From positions 124,001 through 188,000 of the forward strand of contig NZ_FRAB01000003.1 in assembly GCF_900142195.1 (NCBI RefSeq): a DNA stretch of 64,000 bases. The letters are read 5' to 3'. Source of the DNA: Paraburkholderia terricola (lineage in GTDB: Bacteria; Pseudomonadota; Gammaproteobacteria; Burkholderiales; Burkholderiaceae). This document shows, one piece after another, positions 28,518-37,636 of the stretch. Numbering within the stretch: position 1 is the first letter of the stretch; each line of letters starts with the position of its first letter. The notes under the pieces are model-generated. The model searched no databases, was not told where the DNA came from, and saw only the letters and a program-made list of their open reading frames with translations. The position numbers were made by a program, and so were the translations under genes.

Positions 28518-29096
28518 TTACTGCTTGATGCCTTCGGCCTGGATATGCAGCGCGGTCTGCATCTTGAAGCCGTACGCCTTGCCGAAGTCGACGCCGAAAT
28601 CGTCGCGATTGAACGTCGCGGCCGCTTCGGTGCCGCACACTTCACGCTTGAGCATCGGGTTCACGAAGCACTTGAACGATTCGATCTTCAGATTCACCGG
28701 CTTCGTGATGCCGTGCATCGTCAGCGTGCCGATCACTTCCACCGGCTTGTCGCCGTCGAAGCGGACCTGGGTGCCCTTGTAGGTGGCGGTCGGATACTTC
28801 GCGGCGTCGAAGAATTTGTCGGTGGCCAGTTCCGCGTCGAGCTTGTCGTTGCCGATGTCCGCCGAGCTCATGTCGATCGTCACGTTCACCGTGCCGGTCT
28901 TCGCCGCGCGGTCCAGCACCACGGTGCCGCTGCTTTTCGTGAACTTGCCGCGCCAGGTCGACACGCCGCCGAAGTGATCGGTTTCGAAGCTCGGGTAGGT
29001 GTGCGTCGGGTCGAGCTGATACGTGTCGATAGCCATTGCGTTGAACGACATGGCTGCGGCGAGCGCGCCCGCGGCGAGCAAAAATTGTTTCTTCAA
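28518..29096 (-). CDS. yceI: YceI-family periplasmic protein
   Basis: 192 residues with a signal peptide ending at NAMA (about residue 22). The lipocalin-like YceI fold is recognised by [35 protein letters not shown] and [16 protein letters not shown]. YceI proteins bind polyisoprenoid or similar amphiphiles. Two cysteines ([14 protein letters not shown]) may form a disulfide. It is the last gene of a probable b561-yceI-yceI operon on the minus strand, 57 bp after its paralogue, matching the yceJ-yceI pairing in enterobacteria. Confidence 0.93.
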   Translation of the reverse strand: MKKQFLLAAGALAAAMSFNAMAIDTYQLDPTHTYPSFETDHFGGVSTWRGKFTKSSGTVVLDRAAKTGTVNVTIDMSSADIGNDKLDAELATDKFFDAAKYPTATYKGTQVRFDGDKPVEVIGTLTMHGITKPVNLKIESFKCFVNPMLKREVCGTEAAATFNRDDFGVDFGKAYGFKMQTALHIQAEGIKQ

Positions 29097-29153
29097 GTTG
29101 TTCTCCAGATTTCGGGAAGTACGGCGATGCTTCGGGTTTGATTCGGGTTGGAA

Positions 29154-29729
29154 TTACTTCTTCGAGGCGACGATGTGAAACTTGATGACGACTTCGTCCG
29201 CGACCACCGACGTGTCTTTCCATTCGCCGGTGCCCACGTCGAACTGCGTGCGCCTGATCGGCAACGCGCCGTCGAAGGTCTGCGTGGCGCCCTGGCTCGC
29301 GATGGTGACCGGCACCACCACGGTTTGCGACTTGCCCTTGATGGTGAGCTTGCCGGTGATCTTGTACTGGTTGCCGCCGGCCGGCGCGATGGCGCTGGAA
29401 ACGAAGGTCGCGGCCGGATAGGCGGCGCTGTCGAACCATTCCTTGCCTTGGGCCTGCTTGTTGTAGTCGTCGGCGCCGAGGTCGTAGCTGCCGGTGTCGA
29501 TCGACACGTTGGCGCTGCCGGCGGTCGGCTTGGCCGGATCGAAATTCAGTTGCGCGGAGAACTTCCTGAACTTGCCGTCGACCGGCACGTTCATCTGCTT
29601 CGTCGTTGCAATCACGCTGCTTTTGCTGGTGTCGACATCGGCATGCGCGAGGCTCGCGCCGAAAAGGGAAAGGCCGGCGATGACCGCGACTGCCGGGCGC
29701 AAGAATGGGCGAGAGAAGTTGGTTTTCAT
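29154..29729 (-). CDS. YceI-family periplasmic protein (divergent paralogue)
   Basis: 191 residues, signal peptide ending at LAHA (about residue 30), then a YceI fold with VSIDTGSYDLGADDYNKQAQ and KITGKLTIKGKSQTVVVPV. It is only distantly similar to the neighbouring copy and lacks its cysteines, so the two may bind different lipids or quinones. ATG at 29729 directly precedes the signal peptide; an in-frame ATG at 29741 adds four residues. It is 85 bp after the cytochrome gene. Confidence 0.9.
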   Translation of the reverse strand: MKTNFSRPFLRPAVAVIAGLSLFGASLAHADVDTSKSSVIATTKQMNVPVDGKFRKFSAQLNFDPAKPTAGSANVSIDTGSYDLGADDYNKQAQGKEWFDSAAYPAATFVSSAIAPAGGNQYKITGKLTIKGKSQTVVVPVTIASQGATQTFDGALPIRRTQFDVGTGEWKDTSVVADEVVIKFHIVASKK

Positions 29730-29814
29730 GGTGGTACGCATCCTATCGAACCCGCGTGCGTTGATTGCACACCGTCGGGAATTAAATTGCCAACAGGCCG
29801 TGGCCAATCGCCTG

Positions 29815-30369
29815 TTACCTGATAAACGGAATCATGCGGGCGAGCAAGCCGTCGCGATCGACGAACTGATGCTTGAGCGCCGCGAGAACATGCATGGCGA
29901 CGAGCGCGAGCAACGTGTAATTGAGCAGCACATGCACCGTGCGCAGCGTTGCCTTCAGCGCCTGGTCCGGGCCGATGAAGGTGGGCAGCGGCACGATGCC
30001 GAGGTACACCACCTGAATGCCGGCGGCGGAACTGTAGAAGTAGCCGGAGAGCGGAATCGCCAGCATCAGCAGGTAGAGCACGCCGTGCACGAGATGGGCC
30101 GCGGCCTTCTGCCAGGCGGGCGTGGCGCTGTCGAGCGCCGGCGCGCGATGCGTGGCGCGCCACAGCACGCGGGCGACGGCGAGCATGAAGACGGTCACGC
30201 CGATCCACTTGTGCCAGGAGAAGTACTTCAGCTTGGCGGGCGTGAAGCCGGGGATATCGGTCATGATCCAGCCGAGATAAAAGCCGCAGACGATCCATAC
30301 CGCGATCAGCCAGTGCAACGCAACGGCGGGTCCGTTGTAACGGACGGGATCGGAGGAAAGCGATTTCAT
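29815..30369 (-). CDS. Cytochrome b561 family protein (YceJ/CybB type)
   Basis: 184 residues with four membrane helices. Likely haem-ligating histidines are in ALHWLIAVWIVCGFYL, FSWHKWIGVTVF, LVHGVLYLLMLAIP and VHVLLNY/MHVLAALKHQF. It transfers electrons between quinol and a periplasmic acceptor. ATG at 30369 begins MKSLSSD; the upstream frame is non-coding. It leads the operon with two YceI genes, suggesting joint work on a lipid or quinone carrier. Confidence 0.92.
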   Translation of the reverse strand: MKSLSSDPVRYNGPAVALHWLIAVWIVCGFYLGWIMTDIPGFTPAKLKYFSWHKWIGVTVFMLAVARVLWRATHRAPALDSATPAWQKAAAHLVHGVLYLLMLAIPLSGYFYSSAAGIQVVYLGIVPLPTFIGPDQALKATLRTVHVLLNYTLLALVAMHVLAALKHQFVDRDGLLARMIPFIR

Positions 30370-30650
30370 TCGTTGATGCTCATGGTCGTAACGGTCGCGA
30401 GTGAATGCGGATAGTAGGGATCTCAACGAAAACTGAATAGGCGGGCGGAAGGGAACAGATCGTTGTAGCCGTGACGCTAATACGGATGAATCGAGCGGTG
30501 CGGCGGCCCGGAACCGGCGGGGGCGACCGGGCACTGTGTTAATTTGCCGGCTAAATGACACCCGCGTGACACCAGCGTGCCATCAGCGCGCCACGTCAGG
30601 CGCCGCACAAGCACAAGCACCACGACAGCCCCCATGAGGACTTTCAAGCC

Positions 30651-31667
30651 ATGAACAGCACCGACGAAAACAGCGCCGCGCCAGGCCCGGACTTTCTGCA
30701 GCACGACACGGCGCCGGCCACGGCTGCCGTGGAAGGCTATCTGGAACACGATGCGGCGGTCTACCGGACCTTGCTCGAATCGACCAAGGCGATTCCGTGG
30801 AAGATCGATTGGGCGACGATGCAGTTCGCCTATATCGGTCCGCAGATCGAAGCCTTGCTGGGCTGGACGCCCGCGAGCTGGAAGACCGTGCAGGACTGGG
30901 CCGCGCGCATGCATCCCGACGATCGCGACAAGGTGGTGAATTTCTGCGTCGCGCAATCGAAGGCGGGCACCGATCACGAAGCGGACTATCGCGCGCTGAC
31001 CAGCAAGGGCGAATACGTGTGGTTGCGCGACGTCGTGCACGTGGTGCGCGACGCGCGCGGCGAGGTCGAGTCGCTGGTCGGCTTCATGTTCGACATCAGC
31101 GAGCGCAAGAAGACCGAGGAGAAACTCGCCGAGTTGCAACGGGAACTGGAAGCGCTGTCGTTCCAGGACGGTCTGACCGGCGTGGGCAACCGCCGCCAGT
31201 TCGACGCCGTCCTGCACCGCGAATGGAGCGCGGCCAAGCATCATGGCGCGCCGCTGTCGCTGGTCATGGTCGACGTCGATTTCTTCAAGTCCTACAACGA
31301 CTATTACGGACACGTGCAAGGCGACGCGTGCCTGAAGCGGATCGCCGCCGTCTTGAGCGCGGCGGTGCGGCCGGGGGATTTCGTCGGCCGCTTCGGCGGG
31401 GAAGAGTTCGTGCTGGTGTTGCCGAACACCGGCGCCGAGGCCGCGCGGCAGGTGGCCGAGCGCTGCCGCGACCGGATCTCGGCCGCGGACATCGCGCACG
31501 AGCGCTCGCCCTTCCGGCAAACCGTCACCGCGAGCTTCGGCGTCGGAACCATGATTCCGTCTGAAGCGGCCGATCCGATTGCCTTCGTCAACCTGGTGGA
31601 TTCGCAGTTGTATCTCGCGAAGGACAACGGACGCGACTGCATCGCGGCGGTGAACCGGGCCGGGTAG
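30651..31667 (+). CDS. Diguanylate cyclase with PAS domain
   Basis: 338 residues. A PAS/PAC sensor spans about 35-155 (AYIGPQIEALLGWTPASWKT, MHPDDRDKV, GFMFDISERKK), then a GGDEF domain from about 165 with DGLTGVGNRR and active-site GGEEF. RPGD five residues before GGEEF is an intact inhibitory site, so activity should be feedback-controlled by c-di-GMP. No membrane segment is seen; it is cytoplasmic. Start at 30651 follows GAGGA about 13 bases upstream. Isolated gene. Confidence 0.93.
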   Translation: MNSTDENSAAPGPDFLQHDTAPATAAVEGYLEHDAAVYRTLLESTKAIPWKIDWATMQFAYIGPQIEALLGWTPASWKTVQDWAARMHPDDRDKVVNFCVAQSKAGTDHEADYRALTSKGEYVWLRDVVHVVRDARGEVESLVGFMFDISERKKTEEKLAELQRELEALSFQDGLTGVGNRRQFDAVLHREWSAAKHHGAPLSLVMVDVDFFKSYNDYYGHVQGDACLKRIAAVLSAAVRPGDFVGRFGGEEFVLVLPNTGAEAARQVAERCRDRISAADIAHERSPFRQTVTASFGVGTMIPSEAADPIAFVNLVDSQLYLAKDNGRDCIAAVNRAG

Positions 31668-31754
31668 CGGCGAAGCCAGGGGCCGGATCGCGGGTCATGC
31701 CGCGCAGCCACGCCGCGCTCGCGCGCCGATCAACAAGAATTCAGGACCTGTGTC

Positions 31755-33005
31755 GTGACCGCTATTTTTCTCTCATGGGGTATCGCCGCCGCCGCCACGG
31801 CCGGCGTCATCGCCCGGCCGTTCAAATGGCCCGAAGCCGTGTGGGCCGTCGCCGGCGCGCTGCTGCTGGTGTCGCTCGGGCTGTTGCCCGCCCATCTGGC
31901 GATCGAGGCGGTCGGCAAGGGCGCCGACGTCTACCTGTTCCTGTTCGGCATGATGCTGCTGTCGGAAGTCGGCCGCCGCGAGGGGCTGTTCGACTGGGTC
32001 GCCGTGCTCGCGGTCAACCATGCGCAAGGCTCGCCGCGTAAGCTGTTCCTGCTGGTCTATCTGGTCGGCGTGGTCATCACCGCCTTCCTTTCGAACGACG
32101 CCACGGCGGTCGTCCTCACCCCCGCCGTGTTCGCCGCCGCGAAAAAGGCGAAGACGGATCCGCTGCCCTTGCTGTTCGTCTGCGCGTTCATCGCCAACGC
32201 GGCCAGCTTCGTGCTGCCGATCTCGAATCCGGCCAACATCGTGCTGTACGGCAATCACACGCCCGCGCTCGGCGCCTGGCTGATGCGCTTCACGCTGCCC
32301 TCGCTGTTGTCGATCGCCGCGACTTACGCGCTGTTGCGCTGGACTCAGCGCAAGGCGCTCGCCGGCATCTGCGAGACGAATCTCGAACCGCTCGAATTGT
32401 CGTCGAGCGGGCGTGTCGCGCTGGCGGGCATCGCGGTGACGGCCGCCGTGCTGCTGACGGTCTCCGCGTTCGACGTGCCGCTCGGCTTGCCCACCGCGAT
32501 CCTCGGCGCGCTGACGGCGCTGGTCGTGCTGATTCAGGAGCGCAAGTCGCCGCTGCCGATGATCCGCGAAATCTCGTGGAGCGTGCTGCCGCTCGTCGCG
32601 GCCTTGTTCGTGCTGGTCGAGATGCTCGATCACACCGGCGTCATCGCGATGCTGGCCGCGCTCACGCAGCAGGGTGCGCTGCATAACGAAGTGACGACAG
32701 CCGGTTGGGCCGGCGCCGCGATCGCGTTCGGCAGCAATCTGATGAACAATCTGCCGGCGGGCCTGATCGCCAGTTCGACGGTGATGCAGGCGCACAGTCC
32801 CGAGCGCGTGATCGACGCGCTGCTGATCGGCGTCGATCTCGGCCCGAACCTGTCGATCACCGGCTCGCTCGCGACGATCCTCTGGCTCAACGCGATCCGC
32901 CGCGAAGGCGAGGACGTGAGCTTCATGAAGTTTCTGAAAGTGGGCGCGGTGGTGATGGCGCCGGCGCTCGTGCTGGCGCTGGCCGCGCGCATCCTGATGG
33001 GTTGA
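31755..33005 (+). CDS. ArsB/NhaD-type anion or arsenite transporter
   Basis: 416 residues with about eleven membrane segments. Motifs such as FLSNDATAVVLTPAVFAAAKK, PISNPANIVLYG and SNLMNNLPAGLIASS are typical of ArsB and related ion-transporter families with two inverted halves. GTG at 31755 has AGGAC just upstream. No arsR or arsC gene is nearby, so arsenite is not assured; other oxyanions or carboxylates are possible. Confidence 0.85.
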   Translation: MTAIFLSWGIAAAATAGVIARPFKWPEAVWAVAGALLLVSLGLLPAHLAIEAVGKGADVYLFLFGMMLLSEVGRREGLFDWVAVLAVNHAQGSPRKLFLLVYLVGVVITAFLSNDATAVVLTPAVFAAAKKAKTDPLPLLFVCAFIANAASFVLPISNPANIVLYGNHTPALGAWLMRFTLPSLLSIAATYALLRWTQRKALAGICETNLEPLELSSSGRVALAGIAVTAAVLLTVSAFDVPLGLPTAILGALTALVVLIQERKSPLPMIREISWSVLPLVAALFVLVEMLDHTGVIAMLAALTQQGALHNEVTTAGWAGAAIAFGSNLMNNLPAGLIASSTVMQAHSPERVIDALLIGVDLGPNLSITGSLATILWLNAIRREGEDVSFMKFLKVGAVVMAPALVLALAARILMG

Positions 33006-33069
33006 GCGGCTGGCGGGGCGCGCGGCGGTTCATGGGTGAGCGCCGCGCGCCGGGCAGCCCGGCGATTTT

Positions 33070-33136
33070 GCGTTTCTGCGTTTCTGCGTTTCAGCGTTTC
33101 AGCGTTTCCGCGATTCAGCGTTTCCGCGATTCAGCG
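33070..33136. repeat. Octanucleotide tandem repeat (8 copies)
   Basis: Eight successive 8-bp units based on GCGTTTCN follow the transporter stop by 64 bp: two GCGTTTCT, two GCGTTTCA, then GCGTTTCC and GCGATTCA alternating twice, ending in GCG. The unit length is not a multiple of three and no gene is disrupted. Confidence 0.9.
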
Positions 33137-33174
33137 ACCGCCGCCCACGCGTTGCGCGAGGGCGGCGCCATGCG

Positions 33175-33423
33175 TCATGAGCGCGTGCCCGCCGTACGCA
33201 ACACGGGCTCGGCGTGGGCGGTTTGCGCCGCCGACGTCTCGATCGCGCGCAGCGTCGCCTCTAGCCGTGCAACGCGGGCGCGTTGCGTGGGCATCAGCGA
33301 CGACTGGTCAAACATGCGCAGGCGATTGCGCCAGTAAGACAGCGGAATGCGGTCCTGCGCGGAAATAAGCCCAAATACGTGTTCGAGATGGGCGATCTCC
33401 TGGTCGACGTTCTGATAGCTCAT
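33175..33423 (-). CDS. Small conserved-looking hypothetical protein (82 aa)
   Basis: The ORF starts MSYQNVDQEIAHLEHVF and is largely helical, with LSYWRNRLRMFDQSS in the middle and an Ala/Thr-rich tail. It has no signal peptide, membrane segment or motif I can name. Codon use and amino-acid balance favour real coding over the longer frame to 34008, which reads as low-complexity arginine-rich shadow. GGAA lies upstream of the ATG at 33423. Function unknown; a regulator-like small protein is only a guess. Confidence 0.6.
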   Translation of the reverse strand: MSYQNVDQEIAHLEHVFGLISAQDRIPLSYWRNRLRMFDQSSLMPTQRARVARLEATLRAIETSAAQTAHAEPVLRTAGTRS

Positions 33424-33539
33424 CTGGCGTTCCGGAAGAAGAGGTGGCTGGGCAATGCGGCAAGCGGTGCGTCGTCGTGCCGACGCCGCCGCTGCGCGCT
33501 TGTCCGTCACGGTGAAGGCGCGGCCATCGACAGGCTCGC

Positions 33540-33773
33540 TTACGAGCGCGCCCGCTGGCCGCCCTCCTGGGCATCCTCTGGCAGCGGATCGGCGGTGCGC
33601 CGCTTGGCCGACTGATCCACGGGCGGCGGCGCACTCTCGCCGAGCTGTCCCTCGGCTTCCAGCTGACGCAGCGCTTTCTCCCAGTATTCGTCCGCCTTGC
33701 CTTCGGGCGACGCATCCTGTTCCCACAACTCGTAGGCCCGCGTGCGGATTCGTGCTTCGAGGTCCTGGTCCAT
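33540..33773 (-). CDS. DUF2934 domain protein
   Basis: 77 residues. IRTRAYELWEQDASPEGKADEYW (about residues 8-30) matches the DUF2934 pattern common in Burkholderiales and rhizobia. The C-terminus is hydrophilic and proline-rich. The ATG at 33773 begins directly before the domain (MDQDLEARI); upstream in-frame codons are not conserved-looking. Function unknown. It lies 116 bp upstream of the 82-residue protein on the same strand, so they may be co-transcribed. Confidence 0.75.
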   Translation of the reverse strand: MDQDLEARIRTRAYELWEQDASPEGKADEYWEKALRQLEAEGQLGESAPPPVDQSAKRRTADPLPEDAQEGGQRARS

Positions 33774-34244
33774 CGTTTCGGCTCCCTTGGTGCTGGCTGG
33801 ATTGCTGGGTTGCGGGCGCGTAAGCCCGCGGTCGGGCGCGCATATCCGACGTGGTCGACCCGTGGACATGCCCGCCGGTATGAGGATTCAGCAAGGAGCG
33901 TTCCGCGGTTCGCGGGTCGCGCGCGGGTTGACGTGCCTTGTTGATCCGCGATTTCCCCCGAGATTTGGCCTTGACCCGTTGCGCCCCGCCACTGGCGCGT
34001 CGCGGCATTCTTCAGCACAAGGGAAATCCACCGGGCGTGTTGCCCGCCGGCTTGCTCTATGCTGCTGCAACGGCTTTTGCGGCATCCGCCACGCCGGGAC
34101 CGCAGAGCACCCAGCGCGCCATGACATAGGCGACACGATTCCGGAATGGCCTTCGGGCAGCGCATCCATAAGAACCCGGCCTGTCATCGAACGGATCGCG
34201 GGACAAGCAGGCGACGCTCGACAGCTCGATCCAGGGAGTCAGTC
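33774..34244. other. Gap without a supported gene
   Basis: The 470 bases contain only arginine- and alanine-rich overlapping frames on both strands with no ribosome-binding site or domain. The promoter for the DUF2934 gene should lie at its left end. Confidence 0.5.
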
Positions 34245-34452
34245 ATGAAAAAGTTGCTCGCCAGCGTGGTTCTTTCGGCAGAGGAACCGGAGCAACTGAA
34301 GGCGCCGTTTCAGCGCGGGCGCAATGCTCGCGCGCATGGCGGCGGCTGCCGTTTCATCCGCGCGCGGGCGGAGGGCTGGAATGTGGGTGGCGTTGCCGCG
34401 GTTATCCGGCCAGGCCGCTTGAGAAAGCGGCGCCGGTTACGCGTTGGCCGTG
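34245..34452 (+). pseudogene. Possible gene remnant with signal-peptide-like start
   Basis: A good GGGAG site precedes an ATG that reads MKKLLASVVLSAEEPEQLKA, a convincing start of an exported or small soluble protein. After about 20 residues the frame becomes arginine- and glycine-rich and runs on antisense through the neighbouring gene. This suggests a 5' end whose coding continuation was lost by frameshift or deletion. Weak evidence. Confidence 0.25.
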
Positions 34453-34456
34453 CCGC

Positions 34457-34720
34457 TCAGCTTCGGTCCAGCCACGCATCCAGGCCCACGCGGAAAGCCA
34501 CGCCCGCGATCACCGGCACGGTCAGCATGAGGATGATGCCGAAGTTCGGGATCGGGTCGCCGTAGGTGATCGGACCATACAGCACGACACCCGCGACGAC
34601 CGCGAAGACCAGCACGCCGACGACAACCATCAGCAGATTGCGCGCCACGATGGAGAGGGACTTGCGCTTTGCCTTGCCCGTGGTGCTGGCAGTGGGGGCG
34701 TCGTCGTGTTGGGCGGGCAT
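34457..34720 (-). CDS. Small two-span membrane protein
   Basis: 87 residues: a charged N-terminus (MPAQHDDAPTASTTGKAKRK), then two hydrophobic segments, LLMVVVGVLVFAVVAGVVLYG and FGIILMLTVPVIAGVAFRVG, joined by a short loop PITYGDPIPN. The start at 34720 is the last ATG before the hydrophilic segment; the longer frame to 34831 runs through a tandem-repeat region. No family is recognised. Confidence 0.6.
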   Translation of the reverse strand: MPAQHDDAPTASTTGKAKRKSLSIVARNLLMVVVGVLVFAVVAGVVLYGPITYGDPIPNFGIILMLTVPVIAGVAFRVGLDAWLDRS

Positions 34721-34786
34721 GATGGTTCTCGTGACGGGGAAGATACGGCCGCAAGTCCGGCGAAAGCGGTGGTAATGAGCAATGGC

Positions 34787-34848
34787 GAAAGCGACGCCAA
34801 AAGCGACGCCAAAAGCGACGGCGATCAGCAATGGCGATCAGCAATGGC
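34787..34848. repeat. Two short tandem-repeat blocks
   Basis: Three 12-bp units (GAAAGCGACGCC, AAAAGCGACGCC, AAAAGCGACGGC at 34787-34822) are followed by two 13-bp units GATCAGCAATGGC at 34823-34848, with a partial copy of the second type before the block. They lie between the small membrane protein and the hybrid kinase stop. Confidence 0.8.
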
Positions 34849-34990
34849 AAGAGCGCAACGCCGGAACGAACGGCGGTCCCGGCGCGCGACCGGCATCATA
34901 CCAGGGCGCGCCGGCTTCTAACACTTTATACCGCGCCGCGCGCCATCGAGACGACATCGCGGCGACCTCGCGGCGACATCGGCGAGACCG

Positions 34991-37636
34991 CTAGGACGCC
35001 GCCGCCGTATGATCGAGCCACTCCGCGAGTTCGCGCCGCAACTGCATGATGTCGACCGGTTTGCCGAGCAGACGCGCGCCGGGGATCGTGTCGCCGATCT
35101 CCGCGCTGTCGCCATACCCCGACACCAGCAGCACGCGAATCTCCGGCTGCTCGCGCAGCACGGCACGCGCGAGGTTGTCGCCGGACATGCCGGGCAGCGT
35201 GAGATCGGTGAACAGCACCTCGTAACGTTGCGTGGGCAGAAGCGTCAGCGCTTCTTCCGCGCTCGCGACGGCGGTGCAGTGGAGACCGAGCGCGGCGAGC
35301 AGCTCGCGAAGCGCGTCGCGCGAGTCCGCGTCGTCCTCCACCAGCAGCACGCGAGCCGTGTGCCTCGTGGAACGGGCAGCGCGCGTCGAGGCGCCAGCCG
35401 GCGCGACCGCACGCCGATGCGTTTCCACCTTGGACTGTGTGCCGCAGCCGTACACGGCGGGCGGCACGCAGGCGGCGATCTGACCATCCGCGACGCTGGC
35501 CGCGGCGGCCGCGCCGGCCACGCCCGCGCGCAACACGTGGCGCACCTTGCGGGCGAGGTCGTCGCGCCGGTAGGGTTTGGACAGCAGCGTGATGCCGGCG
35601 TCGAGCTTGCCGTGATGAACGATTTCGTCGCGCGTGTAGCCGGAGGTGAACAGCGTCGGCACCGGCGGCTTGCGCGCGGCGGCGCGCTGCGCCAGTTCCA
35701 CGCTTTTCACGATGCCCGGCATGACCACGTCGGTGAACAGCAGATCGATCGGCACGTCGCTCTCGATGAACTCGATCGCCGCGTCGCCGCTCGACGCGGT
35801 CAGCACTTTATAGCCGAGTTGCGCGAGCATTTCGACGGCGGTGAGACGCACGTCGGCATCGTCCTCGACCACCAGAATCGTTTCGCCGCCGCCGGCCGGC
35901 GCCGTCGTTTGATCGACCGTTTCGACTGTTTCGGGCTCGCGGCAGCGCGGGAAAAACAGCGAGACGGTGGTGCCGCTTCCCACCTCGCTTTCGATCACCG
36001 TGTGCCCGCCGCTTTGTCTGACGAAGCCGAACACCATGCTCAGGCCGAGGCCGGTGCCGTGGCCGTCGGGCTTGGTCGTGAAGAACGGTTCGAACACGCG
36101 TTGCAGCACGTCGGGCGACATGCCGGCGCCTGTATCGGTTACCGAGAACACCACGTATTCGCCCGGCGAGAGATCCGGCTTGTCGCGGCAAAACGCGGGG
36201 TCCAGCACGCGATTCGCGGCGCGCACGGTGAGCGTGCCGTCCGCCTGCATCGCGTCGCGCGCGTTGATCGCGAGATTCAGCAGCGCATTCTCCAGTTGAT
36301 TGCGGTCGGCCTGCACGTGCCACAGATCGTCGCTCAATACCGTTTCGATCTTGATGGTCTCGCCGAGCGCGCGGTGCAGCATTTCGCTCATGCCGGCGAG
36401 CAGCCGGCGCGGGTTCAGCACGGTAGGCGAGAGCGGCTGGCGACGCGCGAAGGCGAGCAGATGCGCGGCCAGTTTCGCGCCGCGTTTCACCGCTTCGGTC
36501 GCGGCGGACAAGCGGCGCTGCGTGGCCGGATTGTCGCCGGCGTCGGCGGCAAGCATCTGCAGATTGCCGTTGATCACTTGCAGCACGTTGTTGAAGTCAT
36601 GCGCGACGCCGCCCGTGAGGCTGCCGATCGCTTCCATCTTCTGCGCCTGGCGCAACTGGTCCTCGGCCAGCGCGCGCGCCGCGACTTCATCGGCGACGCG
36701 CTGTTCGAGCGTTTCCGTCAACTGACGCAGCGACTGTTCGGCGATCTTGCGCTCGTGAACGTCGATCAGCACGCCGGGAAAACGCGTGGGTTGGCCGTGC
36801 TCGTCGAACTGGCACTGGCCGTTCGCCTGCACCCACATGTACTCGCCATCGGGCCGGCGAATCCGGTACTCGGCGCGAAACGGCTCGCCCGTGCGGATCG
36901 CCTCGATGGTGAGGCGATCGTTGAGCGGCTGGTCGTCGGGATGGATCACCTGCGTGGCGGACCCGCGTTCGACGCCCTGCACGGCTTCCTCGACGGAAAA
37001 CGAAAAGGTGCGCGCGAAACGTTCGTCGCCGGTGACTTTGCCCGTGCGCACGTCGAGCACCCAGGTGCCGAGCACGGCGCCGGTGTTGAGCGCGAGTTGC
37101 AGCCGCTCGTTGGTCTCGTGCAGTTCGGCCTCGGCGCGTTGCCGCCAGCGTTCGGTGAGCACCCGCGCGGTGGTTTCGACCACCACCGCCAGCACGCCGG
37201 CCGGCGCGCCGCTGTCGTCGGCGACCGGGCTGTAGTAGAGGTCCATCCAGACGTCTTCGGGGTTGCCGTCGCGCAGCAGCACGAGTTCCTTGTCGCGATA
37301 CGACAGCGTGTCGCCCGCGAGACAGGTGCTCATGACATGACGATTGAACTCGGCGACCTCGGGCCAGCCGATTTCGACCGGACAGCCGAGCAGATACGGA
37401 TGCCGCCCGCCCGCGAAGACCGCGTAGGCGTCGTTGTAGATCATGTAGCCCGGCTTGCCCCACAGCAGGACGAGCGGAACGGGCGAGGCGAGCAGCAGTT
37501 GAACGGTGGCGGTCAGACTGCGCGGCCAGTGTTCGATCGCGCCGAGGCCGGTGGCGGCCCAGTCGAATGCGCTGATGCGCTGCGCCATCTCCCCTCGCCA
37601 GCCGGGGCAACCGTGGTCTTGTGCCGGAAAGGGCAT
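34991..37636 (-). CDS. Hybrid sensor histidine kinase with two receiver domains
   Basis: 881 residues, no membrane helix. Two PAS-type domains cover about 20-310 (IYNDAYAVFAGGRHP; EYRIRRPDGEYMWVQANGQ), followed by HisKA with GGVAHDFNNVL (phospho-His), HATPase (NALLNLAINARDAM, GTGLGLSMVFGFV), and two receivers: LLFTDVVMPG at about 660 and VLFTDLTLPGMSG at about 810, joined by an Ala-rich linker. The layout suggests a multistep or phosphate-sink relay; no separate output gene is adjacent. ATG at 37636 is preferred because the upstream extension to 37771 has no domain. Confidence 0.9.
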   Translation of the reverse strand: MPFPAQDHGCPGWRGEMAQRISAFDWAATGLGAIEHWPRSLTATVQLLLASPVPLVLLWGKPGYMIYNDAYAVFAGGRHPYLLGCPVEIGWPEVAEFNRHVMSTCLAGDTLSYRDKELVLLRDGNPEDVWMDLYYSPVADDSGAPAGVLAVVVETTARVLTERWRQRAEAELHETNERLQLALNTGAVLGTWVLDVRTGKVTGDERFARTFSFSVEEAVQGVERGSATQVIHPDDQPLNDRLTIEAIRTGEPFRAEYRIRRPDGEYMWVQANGQCQFDEHGQPTRFPGVLIDVHERKIAEQSLRQLTETLEQRVADEVAARALAEDQLRQAQKMEAIGSLTGGVAHDFNNVLQVINGNLQMLAADAGDNPATQRRLSAATEAVKRGAKLAAHLLAFARRQPLSPTVLNPRRLLAGMSEMLHRALGETIKIETVLSDDLWHVQADRNQLENALLNLAINARDAMQADGTLTVRAANRVLDPAFCRDKPDLSPGEYVVFSVTDTGAGMSPDVLQRVFEPFFTTKPDGHGTGLGLSMVFGFVRQSGGHTVIESEVGSGTTVSLFFPRCREPETVETVDQTTAPAGGGETILVVEDDADVRLTAVEMLAQLGYKVLTASSGDAAIEFIESDVPIDLLFTDVVMPGIVKSVELAQRAAARKPPVPTLFTSGYTRDEIVHHGKLDAGITLLSKPYRRDDLARKVRHVLRAGVAGAAAAASVADGQIAACVPPAVYGCGTQSKVETHRRAVAPAGASTRAARSTRHTARVLLVEDDADSRDALRELLAALGLHCTAVASAEEALTLLPTQRYEVLFTDLTLPGMSGDNLARAVLREQPEIRVLLVSGYGDSAEIGDTIPGARLLGKPVDIMQLRRELAEWLDHTAAAS

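Noticed and set aside
33036..33368. ORF across the octamer repeat encoding phenylalanine/serine repeats
   Set aside because: Generated by the 8-bp repeat; no start signal and no conserved part.
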